A stretch of 54,352 nt of DNA from Desulfatitalea sp. UBA4791 (GCA_002402905.1 DHGT01000152.1:1-54352); one strand, 5' to 3'; numbered from the stretch's first letter, positions 8,533 through 16,777 are shown. The notes: generated by a model not told the origin, from the sequence alone. Translations and numbers: made by a program.

Positions 8533-9326
8533 AAGGTATCGGGTCGTTCCTTCGACACCTTGTCGCGCAATGCATCGAACACGGCTTCGCCCTCGATATC
8601 CGCCTTGTCATTTCCAGCGGCTACCTGCTGAAGCTTGCGCAGGTCGTCAGGATCTTTGGCGTTGATCGGGCCATTGAGCAGGTTCAGGGTGTTGCGAACG
8701 AGGCTGTAGACAATCGCTGGGGCGATGCGCTCCGCCGCCGCGCCGGTGCGATCCACGCCCCCCCAGATATGGGTGTGGGGCAGTTGGAAAACCTTGGGCG
8801 CTTTGGTGTAGCCGAGCAGTTCGCCAAAGAGGGTCATCACTTCGACAATACCGTCGGTATAGGCGTTGCGCAGCGATTCGCGGCCATCCCGGGCAAGGGC
8901 GTCGATGTCTGCATCTTCGTAGGAAAGGTCCAACCCATCGATCAGTTGGTTTTGAACCCAAGCCAGGGTATCGGTTTTCATGCTGACCACCACGTCCTTG
9001 TCGCTGAGGATTTTGATGGCGTTGCGGATGCTGACCATCTCCTTGACCGTCGGGCTCTTGCGCATCGCCACATCCTCGATGGTGGTGTGGTAGAGCTTCA
9101 GTTCGTTGTCGAACACGAGAATGCGCTGCTTTTCGGCGGTGTCTGCTTCGCAATAGAGATCCAGGTCCCTCTCCCGCCTGTAGGTCAGCGGGGTCATGTC
9201 CAGCAGAGCCTTCATGGCCTCTTTGTCGATACGGCCAGGTGGATCCGCGGGTTTCCAGGAGGCGCGCACCTGGTCTGACAACCGATTGATTTCTATCTTT
9301 TTCAGCAGGTTTTCTTTGAATCCCAT
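8511..9326 (-). CDS. Conserved-looking cytoplasmic protein, 271 aa, unknown function
   Basis: No domain is recognised. The protein is charged and helix-rich with no signal peptide or membrane segment: an N-terminal amphipathic helix (GFKENLLKKIEINRL), a middle part with RRERDLDLYCEAD and NAIKILSDKDVV, and a C-terminal half containing HTHIWGG and EGEAVFDALRDKV. Start at ATG 9326 is set by GGAGAGGAGGAATT immediately upstream; the frame extends further upstream but into the promoter region shared with citrate synthase. It is divergent from gltA with 116 bp between the starts. The C-terminus runs into the short direct repeat at 8500-8532. Confidence 0.7.
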   Translation of the reverse strand: MGFKENLLKKIEINRLSDQVRASWKPADPPGRIDKEAMKALLDMTPLTYRRERDLDLYCEADTAEKQRILVFDNELKLYHTTIEDVAMRKSPTVKEMVSIRNAIKILSDKDVVVSMKTDTLAWVQNQLIDGLDLSYEDADIDALARDGRESLRNAYTDGIVEVMTLFGELLGYTKAPKVFQLPHTHIWGGVDRTGAAAERIAPAIVYSLVRNTLNLLNGPINAKDPDDLRKLQQVAAGNDKADIEGEAVFDALRDKVSKERPDTFTSNFTL

Positions 9327-9340
9327 AATTCCTCCTCTCC

Positions 9341-9369
9341 TTGACCGGATGGTAGATATTTTGTATATG
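9341..9369 (+). promoter_or_regulatory. Candidate sigma-70-type promoter of citrate synthase
   Basis: TTGACC at 9341-9346 and TATATG at 9364-9369 are separated by 17 bp, about 75 bp upstream of the citrate synthase ATG. Confidence 0.5.
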
Positions 9370-9442
9370 ATTCGCAGCCTTTCAGCAAATCGTTTTGTCC
9401 GGCAAGTCGCTGCGCAATCGTATGCCAAAAATGAAGGAAACA

Positions 9443-10735
9443 ATGATGGATGAGTATGTCACATTGAATTACAAAGGGGAAACGTATCGATTGCCGGTGA
9501 TCATAGGGACTGAGAATGAGTGCGGCATCGATATCCTCGCATTACGACGCGATACCGGTCTGATTACGTTCGATCCGGGCTTCGCCAATACCGGCGCCTG
9601 CAAAAGCAGCATTACCTATATGGATGGTGAGAAAGGCATCCTGCGCTACCGCGGCATACCGGTCGAAGAACTGGCCGAACACTCCACCTTCAAAGAGACG
9701 TCTTACCTGTTGATTAACGGCCGCTTGCCCACGGCGGAGGAGCTGCGCCATTTTTCCATCATGCTCAACGACCATTCCCTGGTCCACGAGGACATGAAGA
9801 CTTTTTTCCAGAATTTCCCCAGGGCATCCCATCCCATGGGCATTCTCTCCGCCATGGTCAACGCCCTGCGCAGTTTTTATCCGGAGCTGCAGACCACCGA
9901 GGAGGAGATCAACTTCACCGTGACCCGACTCCTAGCCAAGGTGAGGACCATGGCCGCCATGTCCTACAAGATTTCCCGGGGCCACACCGTGGTCTATCCC
10001 CGTCCGGATCTGGCTTACTGCGAGAATTTTCTCAACATGATGTTCAACACGCCGGTCAAACCCTACGAATTCGTGCGCGAGGTGGTGCGTGCCCTGGAGG
10101 TTTTCTGGATTTTGCATGCCGATCACGAGCAGAATTGTTCGACCACTGCGGTGCGCGTTGTGGGCAGCGGGCGCGTCAATCTTTACGCGGCCATATCCGC
10201 GGGTATGTCGGCCCTCTGGGGCCCTCTGCACGGCGGCGCCAACCAGGCCGTGGTCGAAATGCTCAGCGACATTTATCGCAGCGGGGGAGACTACCGCAAG
10301 GCGGTGGAACGTGCCAAAGACAAAGATGACCCTTTCCGCCTCATGGGTTTCGGACACCGGGTATACAAGACCTATGACCCGCGGGCCAAGATCATGAAGA
10401 AGATGTGTGACGATCTGTTGTCGGCCCTGAAGCTGAAGGACCCGCTCCTGGACATCGCCAAGGAGCTGGAGGAGGTGGCGGTTAACGATGCCTATTTCAT
10501 CGACCACAACCTCTATCCCAATGTGGATTTTTACAGTGGTATCGTTTTACGCGCCATCGGTATTCCTACCAATATGTTTACCGTCATGTTCGCCATCGGT
10601 CGACTGCCCGGTTGGATCGCCCAATGGAAAGAGAGCATGGACGATCCCCAATGGCGTATCAGCCGCCCGCGCCAGATCTATACCGGTCCATCTGAAACCC
10701 ATTATGTGCCGATGGCCAAGCGCAAGGGGATTTGA
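9443..10735 (+). CDS. gltA: Citrate synthase
   Basis: This is the 430-residue, hexameric (type II) form of citrate synthase, which condenses oxaloacetate and acetyl-CoA. The catalytic residues are all visible: H263 in GPLHGGANQAVVEML, H305 in MGFGHRVYKTYDPR and D362 in NVDFYSG. The N-terminus (YKGETYRLPVIIGTE and a GACKSSITYMDGEKGILRYRG stretch split over about residues 50-70) is typical. Start at the first of two adjacent ATGs (9443), 5 nt after GAAGGA. In sulfate reducers of this group it could serve an oxidative or a split TCA cycle. It has its own promoter and is followed by a convergent gene. Confidence 0.97.
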   Translation: MMDEYVTLNYKGETYRLPVIIGTENECGIDILALRRDTGLITFDPGFANTGACKSSITYMDGEKGILRYRGIPVEELAEHSTFKETSYLLINGRLPTAEELRHFSIMLNDHSLVHEDMKTFFQNFPRASHPMGILSAMVNALRSFYPELQTTEEEINFTVTRLLAKVRTMAAMSYKISRGHTVVYPRPDLAYCENFLNMMFNTPVKPYEFVREVVRALEVFWILHADHEQNCSTTAVRVVGSGRVNLYAAISAGMSALWGPLHGGANQAVVEMLSDIYRSGGDYRKAVERAKDKDDPFRLMGFGHRVYKTYDPRAKIMKKMCDDLLSALKLKDPLLDIAKELEEVAVNDAYFIDHNLYPNVDFYSGIVLRAIGIPTNMFTVMFAIGRLPGWIAQWKESMDDPQWRISRPRQIYTGPSETHYVPMAKRKGI

Positions 10736-10773
10736 GAACGCTTGCGATGGCGATGGTTTAAAGGCCGCGATGG

Positions 10774-11079
10774 TTATTCGAAATCGCCCAAGGGCCGGGC
10801 GAACGTGAACTTGGCCGGATAGACCACCATGGCATTCCAGGCATCACCCACATTGCCGCCGAGGGCCGCAAACGGTACGCCGACCACGAACAAAACAAAT
10901 CCGGCGGCGGTCGCGACGATTCCGACGGGCCTGACCACGACGGCATCTGCCGCCATCGCGCCGGCGTCGATTTGTGGATCGTTAAGTCCCGAATTATTGG
11001 TCGCCATGGCCCCGCAGGGCAGGCCCATGACCGCCAAAACTAGAAGCAGCGCGATTAATTTATTGGGTAGCTGATGCAT
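10774..11079 (-). CDS. Small exported or membrane protein, 101 aa
   Basis: Starts at ATG 11079 with AAAGGAG 5 nt upstream. Residues 1-27 form a signal peptide (NKLIALLLVLAVMGLPCGAMA), and a second hydrophobic, Gly/Ala/Val-rich segment (VGIVATAAGFVLFVVGVPFAAL) lies in the middle. The end (YPAKFTFARPLGDFE) is polar. Small proteins with this plan, one central hairpin-like hydrophobic stretch after a signal peptide, are common in Desulfobacterota, but I do not recognise a family. Divergent from priA; about 140 bp separates the starts. Confidence 0.65.
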   Translation of the reverse strand: MHQLPNKLIALLLVLAVMGLPCGAMATNNSGLNDPQIDAGAMAADAVVVRPVGIVATAAGFVLFVVGVPFAALGGNVGDAWNAMVVYPAKFTFARPLGDFE

Positions 11080-11218
11080 GTCGGCTCCTTTGCTGGAAGA
11101 AGTGGTAAAGCGGCGAACCGCTCTGCCTTTAATATTAATTACGTATGACCATAGCAGTTCTTGTTTTCGGTTGCAATCTCTGACCGTTTGACACGACCCT
11201 ATCGGAAAGGGCTTTTTT

Positions 11219-13681
11219 GTGCATGAAGCCACCCCCAACGGACCAACGATTCACCTGATCGACGTGGCCGTCGCCTTGCCCGTTTTCGATTCCTATACCT
11301 ATCGGGTGCCGGTCGATCTATTGCCGGATCTGGCGGTCGGCAAACGGGTGCTGGTGCCTTTCGGCAGGCGCCGGGTGACCGGTTATATGCTCCAATTCAC
11401 GGACCAGATCCCCGATGCGGCGGTTAAGAACATCGTCTCCGTGCTTGACGACCAGCCGCTTTTCCCGCCTGGAATGATATCCTTTTTTCGATGGACGGCC
11501 GATTACTACATGCATCCGCTGGGCGAGGTGATTCAAACGGCTTTGCCCACCGGTATCAACCTGGCCGAACAGGTGCGCTACACCATCAGCGACCACGGAC
11601 GCCGGGAACTGGGCGGTCAGCCTCTGGCCCCATGGGAACGCATCTTATGCGACCACCTTTTAGAGGGCCCCTGCCGGCCGGCCTTTCTCAGGCGCCTGGC
11701 CGGCGACGCCTTTTCCCAGTCACGTCTTGACGCATGGGAAAAGCAGGGTTGGATCGTTCGACAGCAGGCCCTTTCGGGCGGTCGGACGCGACCCAAGACC
11801 GTTCGCTTCGCGAGTCTGACCGCAACTCCTTCCCTGGATATGGGGCGGTTATCCTCCGCACGGCGTACGATCATGGAGGTGTTGATGACTCATGGGCCAG
11901 TGGCGTTGAGTGATCTCAAGAGCGTTCTGCCCACAGCGGCCCATCTGGTCCGCGCCATGGCCAGAGACGGGCAACTCAGGATCGAGGAGCGGGTCGTCTA
12001 CCGAGACCCGCTGGGAGATCCGATTACCCCGGACCAACCCCCGAAATTGACCGCCGAGCAGCATCAGGCCGTCACTTCCATGGGGGCGGCCCTGGGAAAG
12101 GGGTTTCACACCTTTCTGCTGGCCGGCGTAACCGGATCGGGCAAAACCGAGGTCTACCTGCAACTTGCGGCCATGGCCCTCGAACAAGGACTTGCCGTCC
12201 TCGTGCTGGTCCCTGAGATTGCCCTCATCTCCCAGACCGAGCGCGCCTTCCGGGCCCGCTTCGGCGAGTGCGTGGCTCTGTTGCACAGCGGATTGTCCAG
12301 CGGCGAGAGGTACGATCAGTGGCGAAGGATCATGGCGGGTGAGGCCACCATTGCCGTGGGTGCCCGCTCGGCCATCTTCGCGCCGTTTGCCGGCACCATC
12401 GGATTGATTATCGTCGACGAAGAGCACGACGATTCATACAAGCAGGAAGGGGCCTTGCGCTACAATGCGCGCGATCTGGCCGTGGTGCGCGCCCGCCAGC
12501 ACGGTGCGGTGGCAGTCCTCGGTTCGGCCACGCCGTCGCTGCAATCCGCCTATAACGCACTTAATGGCAAATTTTCCAAGATCAGCCTCTATGAACGGGT
12601 AGACCGCCAGATGCTGCCCCGGATCGTGATCCAGGACCTCACGGCGATTCGCGAAGAGCGCGGCATCCGGCGTTTTCTGACCACCGAACTGTTGGCAGCC
12701 ATGCGCACCACCCTGGAGCGCAAGGAACAGGTACTGCTCTTTTTGAACCGCCGCGGGTTCGCCGGCAGCCTGATCTGCGCCGATTGCGGCCAGGCCGTAC
12801 GCTGCAAACACTGCGATATTTCGTTGACCCACCATCAGCAGGCCAACGTCTATCAGTGTCACTACTGCGGCTTCAGCCGGTCCGCGGTCTCCCGCTGCGA
12901 ACGGTGCGGATCGGCGCGGATCATCGGCCTGGGGATCGGTACCGAGCGTCTGGAAATGGAGATCCAGAAGATTTTTCCCACGGCCCGCGTGGCCCGCATG
13001 GACCGTGACACCACCCGGCGCAAGGGGGCCCTGATCAAGATCCTCAAGGATTTGCGCGACCGACGCATCGATATCCTGATCGGCACCCAGATGGTGGCCA
13101 AGGGCCACGACTACCCCAACATCACCCTGGTGGGCATCATCTGCGCCGACCTGTCGCTGAGCTTGCCCGATTTCCGGGCCGGAGAGCGCACCTTTCAACT
13201 GCTGGCCCAGGTGGCCGGTCGCGCAGGACGCGGCAAGGTGCCGGGCCATGTAATCCTGCAAACCTATAACCCGGCGCACTTCAGTATTACCACGGCCCGT
13301 GACCAGGATTACGACGAATTTTTCCGGCAGGAGATCGAATTCCGAAAAGTCTTGGGGTATCCGCCCTTTACCCGCATGGTGCAGATCCGCATGACCGGGC
13401 CGGACGCGCAGCGTCTGGCCGCTTTTGCGGAGCGGCTGGGCGAAGCGGGTCGGCAGATGCTGGCCCAACGTCCGGTCGATGGCCGGGTGGAGATCATGGG
13501 CCCCATCGAGGCGCCGCTGCACCGGATCGCCAATCAATTCCGCTGGCAGATGTTGCTCAAGGGGCCGGCTGTCGTTCCGCTGCATCGGTTCGTACGCGAG
13601 CTGCTCGCCCACAAGGAGGTTCAGGCGAACAGGGGTCGCATCCACGTCGGCGTGGATGTCGATCCCGTTTTTCTCATGTGA
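11219..13681 (+). CDS. priA: Primosomal protein N' (replication restart helicase PriA)
   Basis: The 820-residue PriA is an SF2 3'-5' helicase that reloads the replisome at stalled forks. Visible in order: the N-terminal 3' DNA-binding domain (VALPVFDSYTYRVP, VGKRVLVPFGRR), Walker A GVTGSGKTEVYL (about residue 303), the DEEH box VDEEHDDSYKQ (about 400), and the zinc-binding Cys cluster CADCGQAVRCKHCD ... CHYCG ... CERCGSARI (about residues 520-565). GIGTERLE and the C-terminal helicase motifs (GTQMVAKGHDYPN, QVAGRAGRG) follow. The GTG start has AAAGGG upstream; the nearby ATG is out of frame. Stands alone; the next gene has its own promoter. Confidence 0.97.
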   Translation: MHEATPNGPTIHLIDVAVALPVFDSYTYRVPVDLLPDLAVGKRVLVPFGRRRVTGYMLQFTDQIPDAAVKNIVSVLDDQPLFPPGMISFFRWTADYYMHPLGEVIQTALPTGINLAEQVRYTISDHGRRELGGQPLAPWERILCDHLLEGPCRPAFLRRLAGDAFSQSRLDAWEKQGWIVRQQALSGGRTRPKTVRFASLTATPSLDMGRLSSARRTIMEVLMTHGPVALSDLKSVLPTAAHLVRAMARDGQLRIEERVVYRDPLGDPITPDQPPKLTAEQHQAVTSMGAALGKGFHTFLLAGVTGSGKTEVYLQLAAMALEQGLAVLVLVPEIALISQTERAFRARFGECVALLHSGLSSGERYDQWRRIMAGEATIAVGARSAIFAPFAGTIGLIIVDEEHDDSYKQEGALRYNARDLAVVRARQHGAVAVLGSATPSLQSAYNALNGKFSKISLYERVDRQMLPRIVIQDLTAIREERGIRRFLTTELLAAMRTTLERKEQVLLFLNRRGFAGSLICADCGQAVRCKHCDISLTHHQQANVYQCHYCGFSRSAVSRCERCGSARIIGLGIGTERLEMEIQKIFPTARVARMDRDTTRRKGALIKILKDLRDRRIDILIGTQMVAKGHDYPNITLVGIICADLSLSLPDFRAGERTFQLLAQVAGRAGRGKVPGHVILQTYNPAHFSITTARDQDYDEFFRQEIEFRKVLGYPPFTRMVQIRMTGPDAQRLAAFAERLGEAGRQMLAQRPVDGRVEIMGPIEAPLHRIANQFRWQMLLKGPAVVPLHRFVRELLAHKEVQANRGRIHVGVDVDPVFLM

Positions 13682-13752
13682 ACGAATCCGGCACGGCCGT
13701 ACCGGAGATGTTGATTACCGATTGATATCATTTGGAATAAATTTTGTCCGGC

Positions 13753-13781
13753 TTGACAATCAATAGCGCTCGGCCTATAGA
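13753..13781 (+). promoter_or_regulatory. Sigma-70-type promoter of the DUF1573 selenoprotein gene
   Basis: A consensus TTGACA (13753-13758) and TATAGA (13776-13781) are spaced exactly 17 bp. Transcription would start near 13788, about 55 nt upstream of the ATG at 13843. This is one of the best promoter matches in the window and argues that the interrupted gene downstream is expressed rather than decaying. Confidence 0.65.
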
Positions 13782-13842
13782 TTTGGCATGGAAAGCCGAT
13801 AGTGAGTCGATCAACGGAATGCAAAGGAGAAGGAACTGCCCG

Positions 13843-14610
13843 ATGTTACACAAATTCACCCATCTTACGATCATGCTGGCCGTCTCTTTGTTTGGCCTGA
13901 TCGGGTTCGTGGACAACGGCCTGTGCGATACACGACCGGCCGCTCAATCCCAGGAGCCGGCCCAAACCGCCAAGACACCCAAAGTGTATTTTCCCGACCC
14001 CATCCACAAGTTTGCGACGGTCATGGAAGGCGCCGTCATCAAGCACGACTTTATCGTCGAAAATCAGGGCGACGCCCCCCTGGAGATCCACAAAGTGCAA
14101 CCCGATTGAGGCTGCTCGGTGGCCTCCCATTCGGGCCAGATTCCTGCCGGCGGCAAGGGAAAAATCAGTGTGGTGGTCGATACCGCCAATCGGGGCGGCC
14201 AGCTCTTGACCAAAAGATTTCGTGTTTACACCAATGATCGCCGGGAGCGGCAGACCGTGCTCGCGGTGAGCGGGCAAGTGAACGCCTATATCATGGTTTC
14301 GCCGGCCCGTGTGCGACTGGTCGGCCGGTTGGGCGAAACGCTTTCCCAGCAGGTGCGCATCGTACCCCAGGGTTATCCGTTTGCCATTCGGGAGGCCAAG
14401 GCCAGCAACGGCGCGGATATCCGCATTTCCATCGAACCTGCTGGCCAACCGCCGGCCGGGCAGGGATTTGTGCTGACCGTGACCAGCACCCGGCGTGAAG
14501 CCGGCAGCTTCGGAGACTATATCCTGATCCAAACCGACCTCAAGGAGAAGCCGACCATCGGCATTCCCGTGAGTGGTCGGCTCTATGCAAAGCAACCCCC
14601 TGAAAAGTGA
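13843..14610 (+). CDS. Exported DUF1573-type protein, probable selenoprotein with in-frame TGA at 14107-14109 (Sec89)
   Basis: Reading TGA 14107-14109 as selenocysteine gives a 255-residue protein. Residues 1-28 are a signal peptide (LTIMLAVSLFGLIGF). Residues about 48-130 follow the DUF1573/ASH-like pattern: FPDPIHKFATVMEG, FIVENQGDAPLEIHKV, then QPD-U-GCSVA, IPAGGKGKISV and a TND segment. The family motif is CGCT/S; the TGA sits exactly at the first Cys, giving U89-G-C91. Homology continues in the same frame after the TGA, with no shift and no other stop. A second beta domain (about 135-250) follows. ATG 13843 has GAAGGA 8 nt upstream. selB is in the window. A nonsense mutation of TGC/TGT to TGA is the alternative; the exact motif position, strong promoter and otherwise clean frame argue against it. 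Confidence 0.8.
14111..14154 (+). promoter_or_regulatory. Candidate bacterial SECIS hairpin after the in-frame TGA
   Basis: Directly after the TGA, GCTGC (14111-14115) can pair with GCGGC (14150-14154), CGG (14117-14119) with CCG (14147-14149), and TGGCC (14120-14124) with GGCCA (14134-14138). The 9-nt loop starts 16 nt after the TGA. Placement fits bacterial SECIS elements. The 8-nt bulge on the 3' side and the lack of a G at the start of the loop are imperfect features, so the pairing is a proposal only. Confidence 0.4.
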
Positions 14611-15245
14611 GCCATATTACATTGAAACCGAATGATCTGAAAGTGGTGGCCTTCGATTGCGACGGCGTGATGTTTGATTCATCCCGGGCCAATCGGGCCT
14701 ATTACGACCATATTCTGCAACACTTCTGCCGGCCGCCCATGACCGATGCCCAGTTCGCCTATGCCCACATGCATACGGTCAGCGGTGCCCTGGCCCACCT
14801 GTTCGAAGACTCCGACCTTCTCGTCGAGGTGCGCGCTTACTGCCGCGAGTTGAGCTACATGCCCTTCATCCCGCACATGGTGATTGAACCCCATCTCAAG
14901 GAGTTGCTCGCATTTTTGCGTCCTGCTTATGGGACCGGCATCGCCACCAATCGGACCAACACCATGGCCCGTGTGCTCGAAGTGCACGGGTTGACCGATT
15001 ATTTCGATAAAGTGGTGACGGCCAGCGATGTCCACAATGCCAAGCCCGACCCGGAGCAGCTTCTGGTGCTTCTGGACCATTTTCAAATCGAACCGTTGCA
15101 GATGCTCTTCATCGGCGATTCCGAGCTCGACGCCATGGCCGCCCAAGATGCGGGCGTTCCTTTCGTCGCGTTCGGCAACCCCGCCCTGGAAGCCGAGGTG
15201 CATTTGCAGAATCTGGGGCAGCTCAAGCGGCTTTTGACAACCTGA
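14607..15245 (+). CDS. HAD-superfamily phosphatase (phosphoglycolate phosphatase-like)
   Basis: The 212-residue protein has HAD motif I (FDCDGVMFDS, D17 nucleophile and D19), motif II in GIATNRTN, the conserved Lys and motif III around NAKPDPEQL, and motif IV (IGDSELDAMAAQDAG). An alpha-helical C1-type cap lies between motif I and II. It is a class I HAD of the Gph/PGMB type, cytoplasmic; the substrate is unknown. The GTG start overlaps the stop of the DUF1573 gene (GTGA), so the two are translationally coupled. This coupling means that its expression would depend on readthrough or reinitiation past the UGA upstream. Confidence 0.85.
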   Translation: MSHITLKPNDLKVVAFDCDGVMFDSSRANRAYYDHILQHFCRPPMTDAQFAYAHMHTVSGALAHLFEDSDLLVEVRAYCRELSYMPFIPHMVIEPHLKELLAFLRPAYGTGIATNRTNTMARVLEVHGLTDYFDKVVTASDVHNAKPDPEQLLVLLDHFQIEPLQMLFIGDSELDAMAAQDAGVPFVAFGNPALEAEVHLQNLGQLKRLLTT

Positions 15246-15260
15246 AGCGATTGAAAAAAG

Positions 15261-15311
15261 ATCGGCCTCTTTCGATATCGTCAGCATGCTGCGACATCGC
15301 AAGAGGCCGAT
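15261..15311. terminator. Long hairpin between convergent genes
   Basis: ATCGGCCTCTT (15261-15271) and AAGAGGCCGAT (15301-15311) are perfect 11-bp inverted arms. The inner sequence continues pairing (CGAT/ATCG, then TCG/CGA), giving a stem of nearly 20 bp. A run of A's (15254-15259) precedes the left arm, so for minus-strand transcription the arms are followed by U's. Likely a terminator for the acyl-CoA dehydrogenase transcript or bidirectional. Confidence 0.6.
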
Positions 15312-15315
15312 AAGA

Positions 15316-15365
15316 ACCTTCCTCCGGCAAACAGGCGGGCTAGGCTAGGAGGCGGGGAGGAAGGT
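15316..15365. repeat. Second inverted repeat in the same convergent gap
   Basis: ACCTTCCTCC (15316-15325) and GGAGGAAGGT (15356-15365) are perfect 10-bp arms with a 30-nt loop. No T-run follows. A further small hairpin, CTCAAG-AAGG-CTTGAG (15374-15389), lies directly beside it at the end of the acyl-CoA dehydrogenase gene, making three hairpins in a row. Confidence 0.55.
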
Positions 15366-15390
15366 AAGGGCTTCTCAAGAAGGCTTGAGG

Positions 15391-16548
15391 CTACTTGAGT
15401 TTGCCCAGAATGGCGCTGGCAATCGTGTTTTTCTGGATCTCCTTGGTGCCTTCATAGATTTCGGTGATCTTGGCATCCCGGTAGAAACGTTCCACTTCGT
15501 ACTCTTCCATGTATCCGTAACCGCCCAGCAACTGGATCGCCTCGTCGCACACCTCGACGGCGGTGCGCGCCGCATACATCTTGGCCATGGAGGTCAGCTT
15601 GGGATCGATACGTCCCTGGTCGAAATTCCAGGCCGCCTTGTATACGAGCAGGCGGGCGCACTCGATCTTGGTGGCCATGTCGGCCAGCTTGTGCTGGGTC
15701 GCCTGGTATTGGGCGATTTTCTTGCCGAACTGCTCACGCTGCTTGACATAGGCCAGGGCGCGGTCGAAACCGCCCTGGGCGATCCCCAGGCCCTGGGCCG
15801 CGACCAGGATTCGGCTTTCGTCGAAGAACTCGAGCAGGTGGTAGAAACCTTTGTTCTCCTGGCCGACCAGATTTTTAATCGGAACGCGGACATCCTTGAA
15901 GGTCACTTCGGCCGTATAACTCAGGGTGATGCCCATCTTCTTGCCCACATCCTGATAGCCCACGCCCGGCCGGTCCGCCTCGACCAGGATCATGCTCAGT
16001 CCCCTGTGGGATTTGGCGGCATCCGGATCGGTCTTGCACAGCACGTTGTAAAAACCGGCCAGCGGGCCGCTGTTGGTGATAAAAATTTTGGAACCGTTGA
16101 TGACCCACTCGTTCCCGTCCTTGACCGCCGTGGTTTCCACGGTGGTGATATCCGACCCATGATCCGGTTCGGTAAAGGCACCGCAGGAGAGGCATTGGCC
16201 TTCGGCCACCTTGGGCAACCATTTTTCCTTCTGTTCATCCGTACCGAAATGCAGGACCAGCTCCGAAGCGAAATCGGCGATCAGCAGGCAGGTGCCGATG
16301 GTGCTGTCGCCACGGGCCAGCTCTTCGGCCACCAGGATGTTTTCCATAACGCCCAGGCCCTGTCCGGAATATTTTTCCGGAAAGTGAATGCCGATGAAAC
16401 CCAATTCAGCCGCCTTTTTCCACAACCGCTCGGGGTAGGCGTGGCGTTCGATCAGATCCTGGATCTCGTCCTTTTTAAATTGGCCTTTGACGAAGTCTCT
16501 GACCGCTTTCTGGATCTGGATCTGTTCCTTGGTAAGTTCAAACTCCAT
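15391..16548 (-). CDS. Acyl-CoA dehydrogenase (short/medium-chain type)
   Basis: This 385-residue FAD enzyme oxidises acyl-CoA to enoyl-CoA and passes electrons to ETF. Family signatures: CGAFTEPDHGSD (FAD/substrate loop), FITNSG, the C-terminal YGYMEEYEVER, and the catalytic base E366 in IYEGTKEIQ. Start at ATG 16548 follows AAGGAGG. A sigma-54 promoter lies about 100 bp upstream, and a Fis-type sigma-54 activator is encoded divergently, so expression is probably switched by that activator. It resembles butyryl-CoA/short-chain dehydrogenases; chain length cannot be read from the sequence alone. Partner ETF genes are not in the window. Confidence 0.93.
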   Translation of the reverse strand: MEFELTKEQIQIQKAVRDFVKGQFKKDEIQDLIERHAYPERLWKKAAELGFIGIHFPEKYSGQGLGVMENILVAEELARGDSTIGTCLLIADFASELVLHFGTDEQKEKWLPKVAEGQCLSCGAFTEPDHGSDITTVETTAVKDGNEWVINGSKIFITNSGPLAGFYNVLCKTDPDAAKSHRGLSMILVEADRPGVGYQDVGKKMGITLSYTAEVTFKDVRVPIKNLVGQENKGFYHLLEFFDESRILVAAQGLGIAQGGFDRALAYVKQREQFGKKIAQYQATQHKLADMATKIECARLLVYKAAWNFDQGRIDPKLTSMAKMYAARTAVEVCDEAIQLLGGYGYMEEYEVERFYRDAKITEIYEGTKEIQKNTIASAILGKLK

Positions 16549-16651
16549 TTTTTCCTCCTTGTGCGCGTCCCCTGGCGGGGGGCGGGTTGAAATTGACAAG
16601 CATCTGCCCGTTATCTTCCCCCTGTACCGGGGTGCCGTCAACAAATAATAC

Positions 16652-16666
16652 GCAAAGATCGTACCA
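16652..16666 (-). promoter_or_regulatory. Sigma-54 (-24/-12) promoter of the acyl-CoA dehydrogenase
   Basis: On the minus strand TGGTACGATCTTTGC matches TGGCACG-N4-TTGC at all but one position, with GG and GC separated by the required 10 bp. It points at the acyl-CoA dehydrogenase gene, whose ATG is about 104 bp downstream of the -12 element. Confidence 0.65.
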
Positions 16667-16725
16667 TTCAACTTTATGTTTTGATAACAGATAGTTGAAA
16701 ATTTTTGGAATCCAATATCCGTCTC

Positions 16726-16777
16726 ATGGCGCAGAAAATACTGGACTATTTAACAGTTGGGTTCTAAACTGCGCCAT
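16726..16777. promoter_or_regulatory. Inverted repeat upstream of the sigma-54 activator; possible activator site
   Basis: ATGGCGCAG (16726-16734) and CTGCGCCAT (16769-16777) form perfect 9-bp arms 34 bp apart. Outside them TGGAAT (16706-16711) and ATTCCA (16778-16783) are also inverted. The dyad lies between the divergent acyl-CoA dehydrogenase promoter and the activator gene, a natural place for an enhancer and autoregulatory site. Confidence 0.4.

Noticed and set aside
13744..14109. Two separate genes split at TGA 14109, or a nonsense pseudogene
   Set aside because: The frame is continuous over the TGA, the domain is interrupted exactly at a family Cys, a promoter starts transcription only after 13781, and selB is present. 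A nonsense mutation remains possible but less likely.
15385..16590. Long plus-strand frame opposite the acyl-CoA dehydrogenase
   Set aside because: Shadow: the minus strand carries all acyl-CoA dehydrogenase motifs; the plus-strand product has no domain character.
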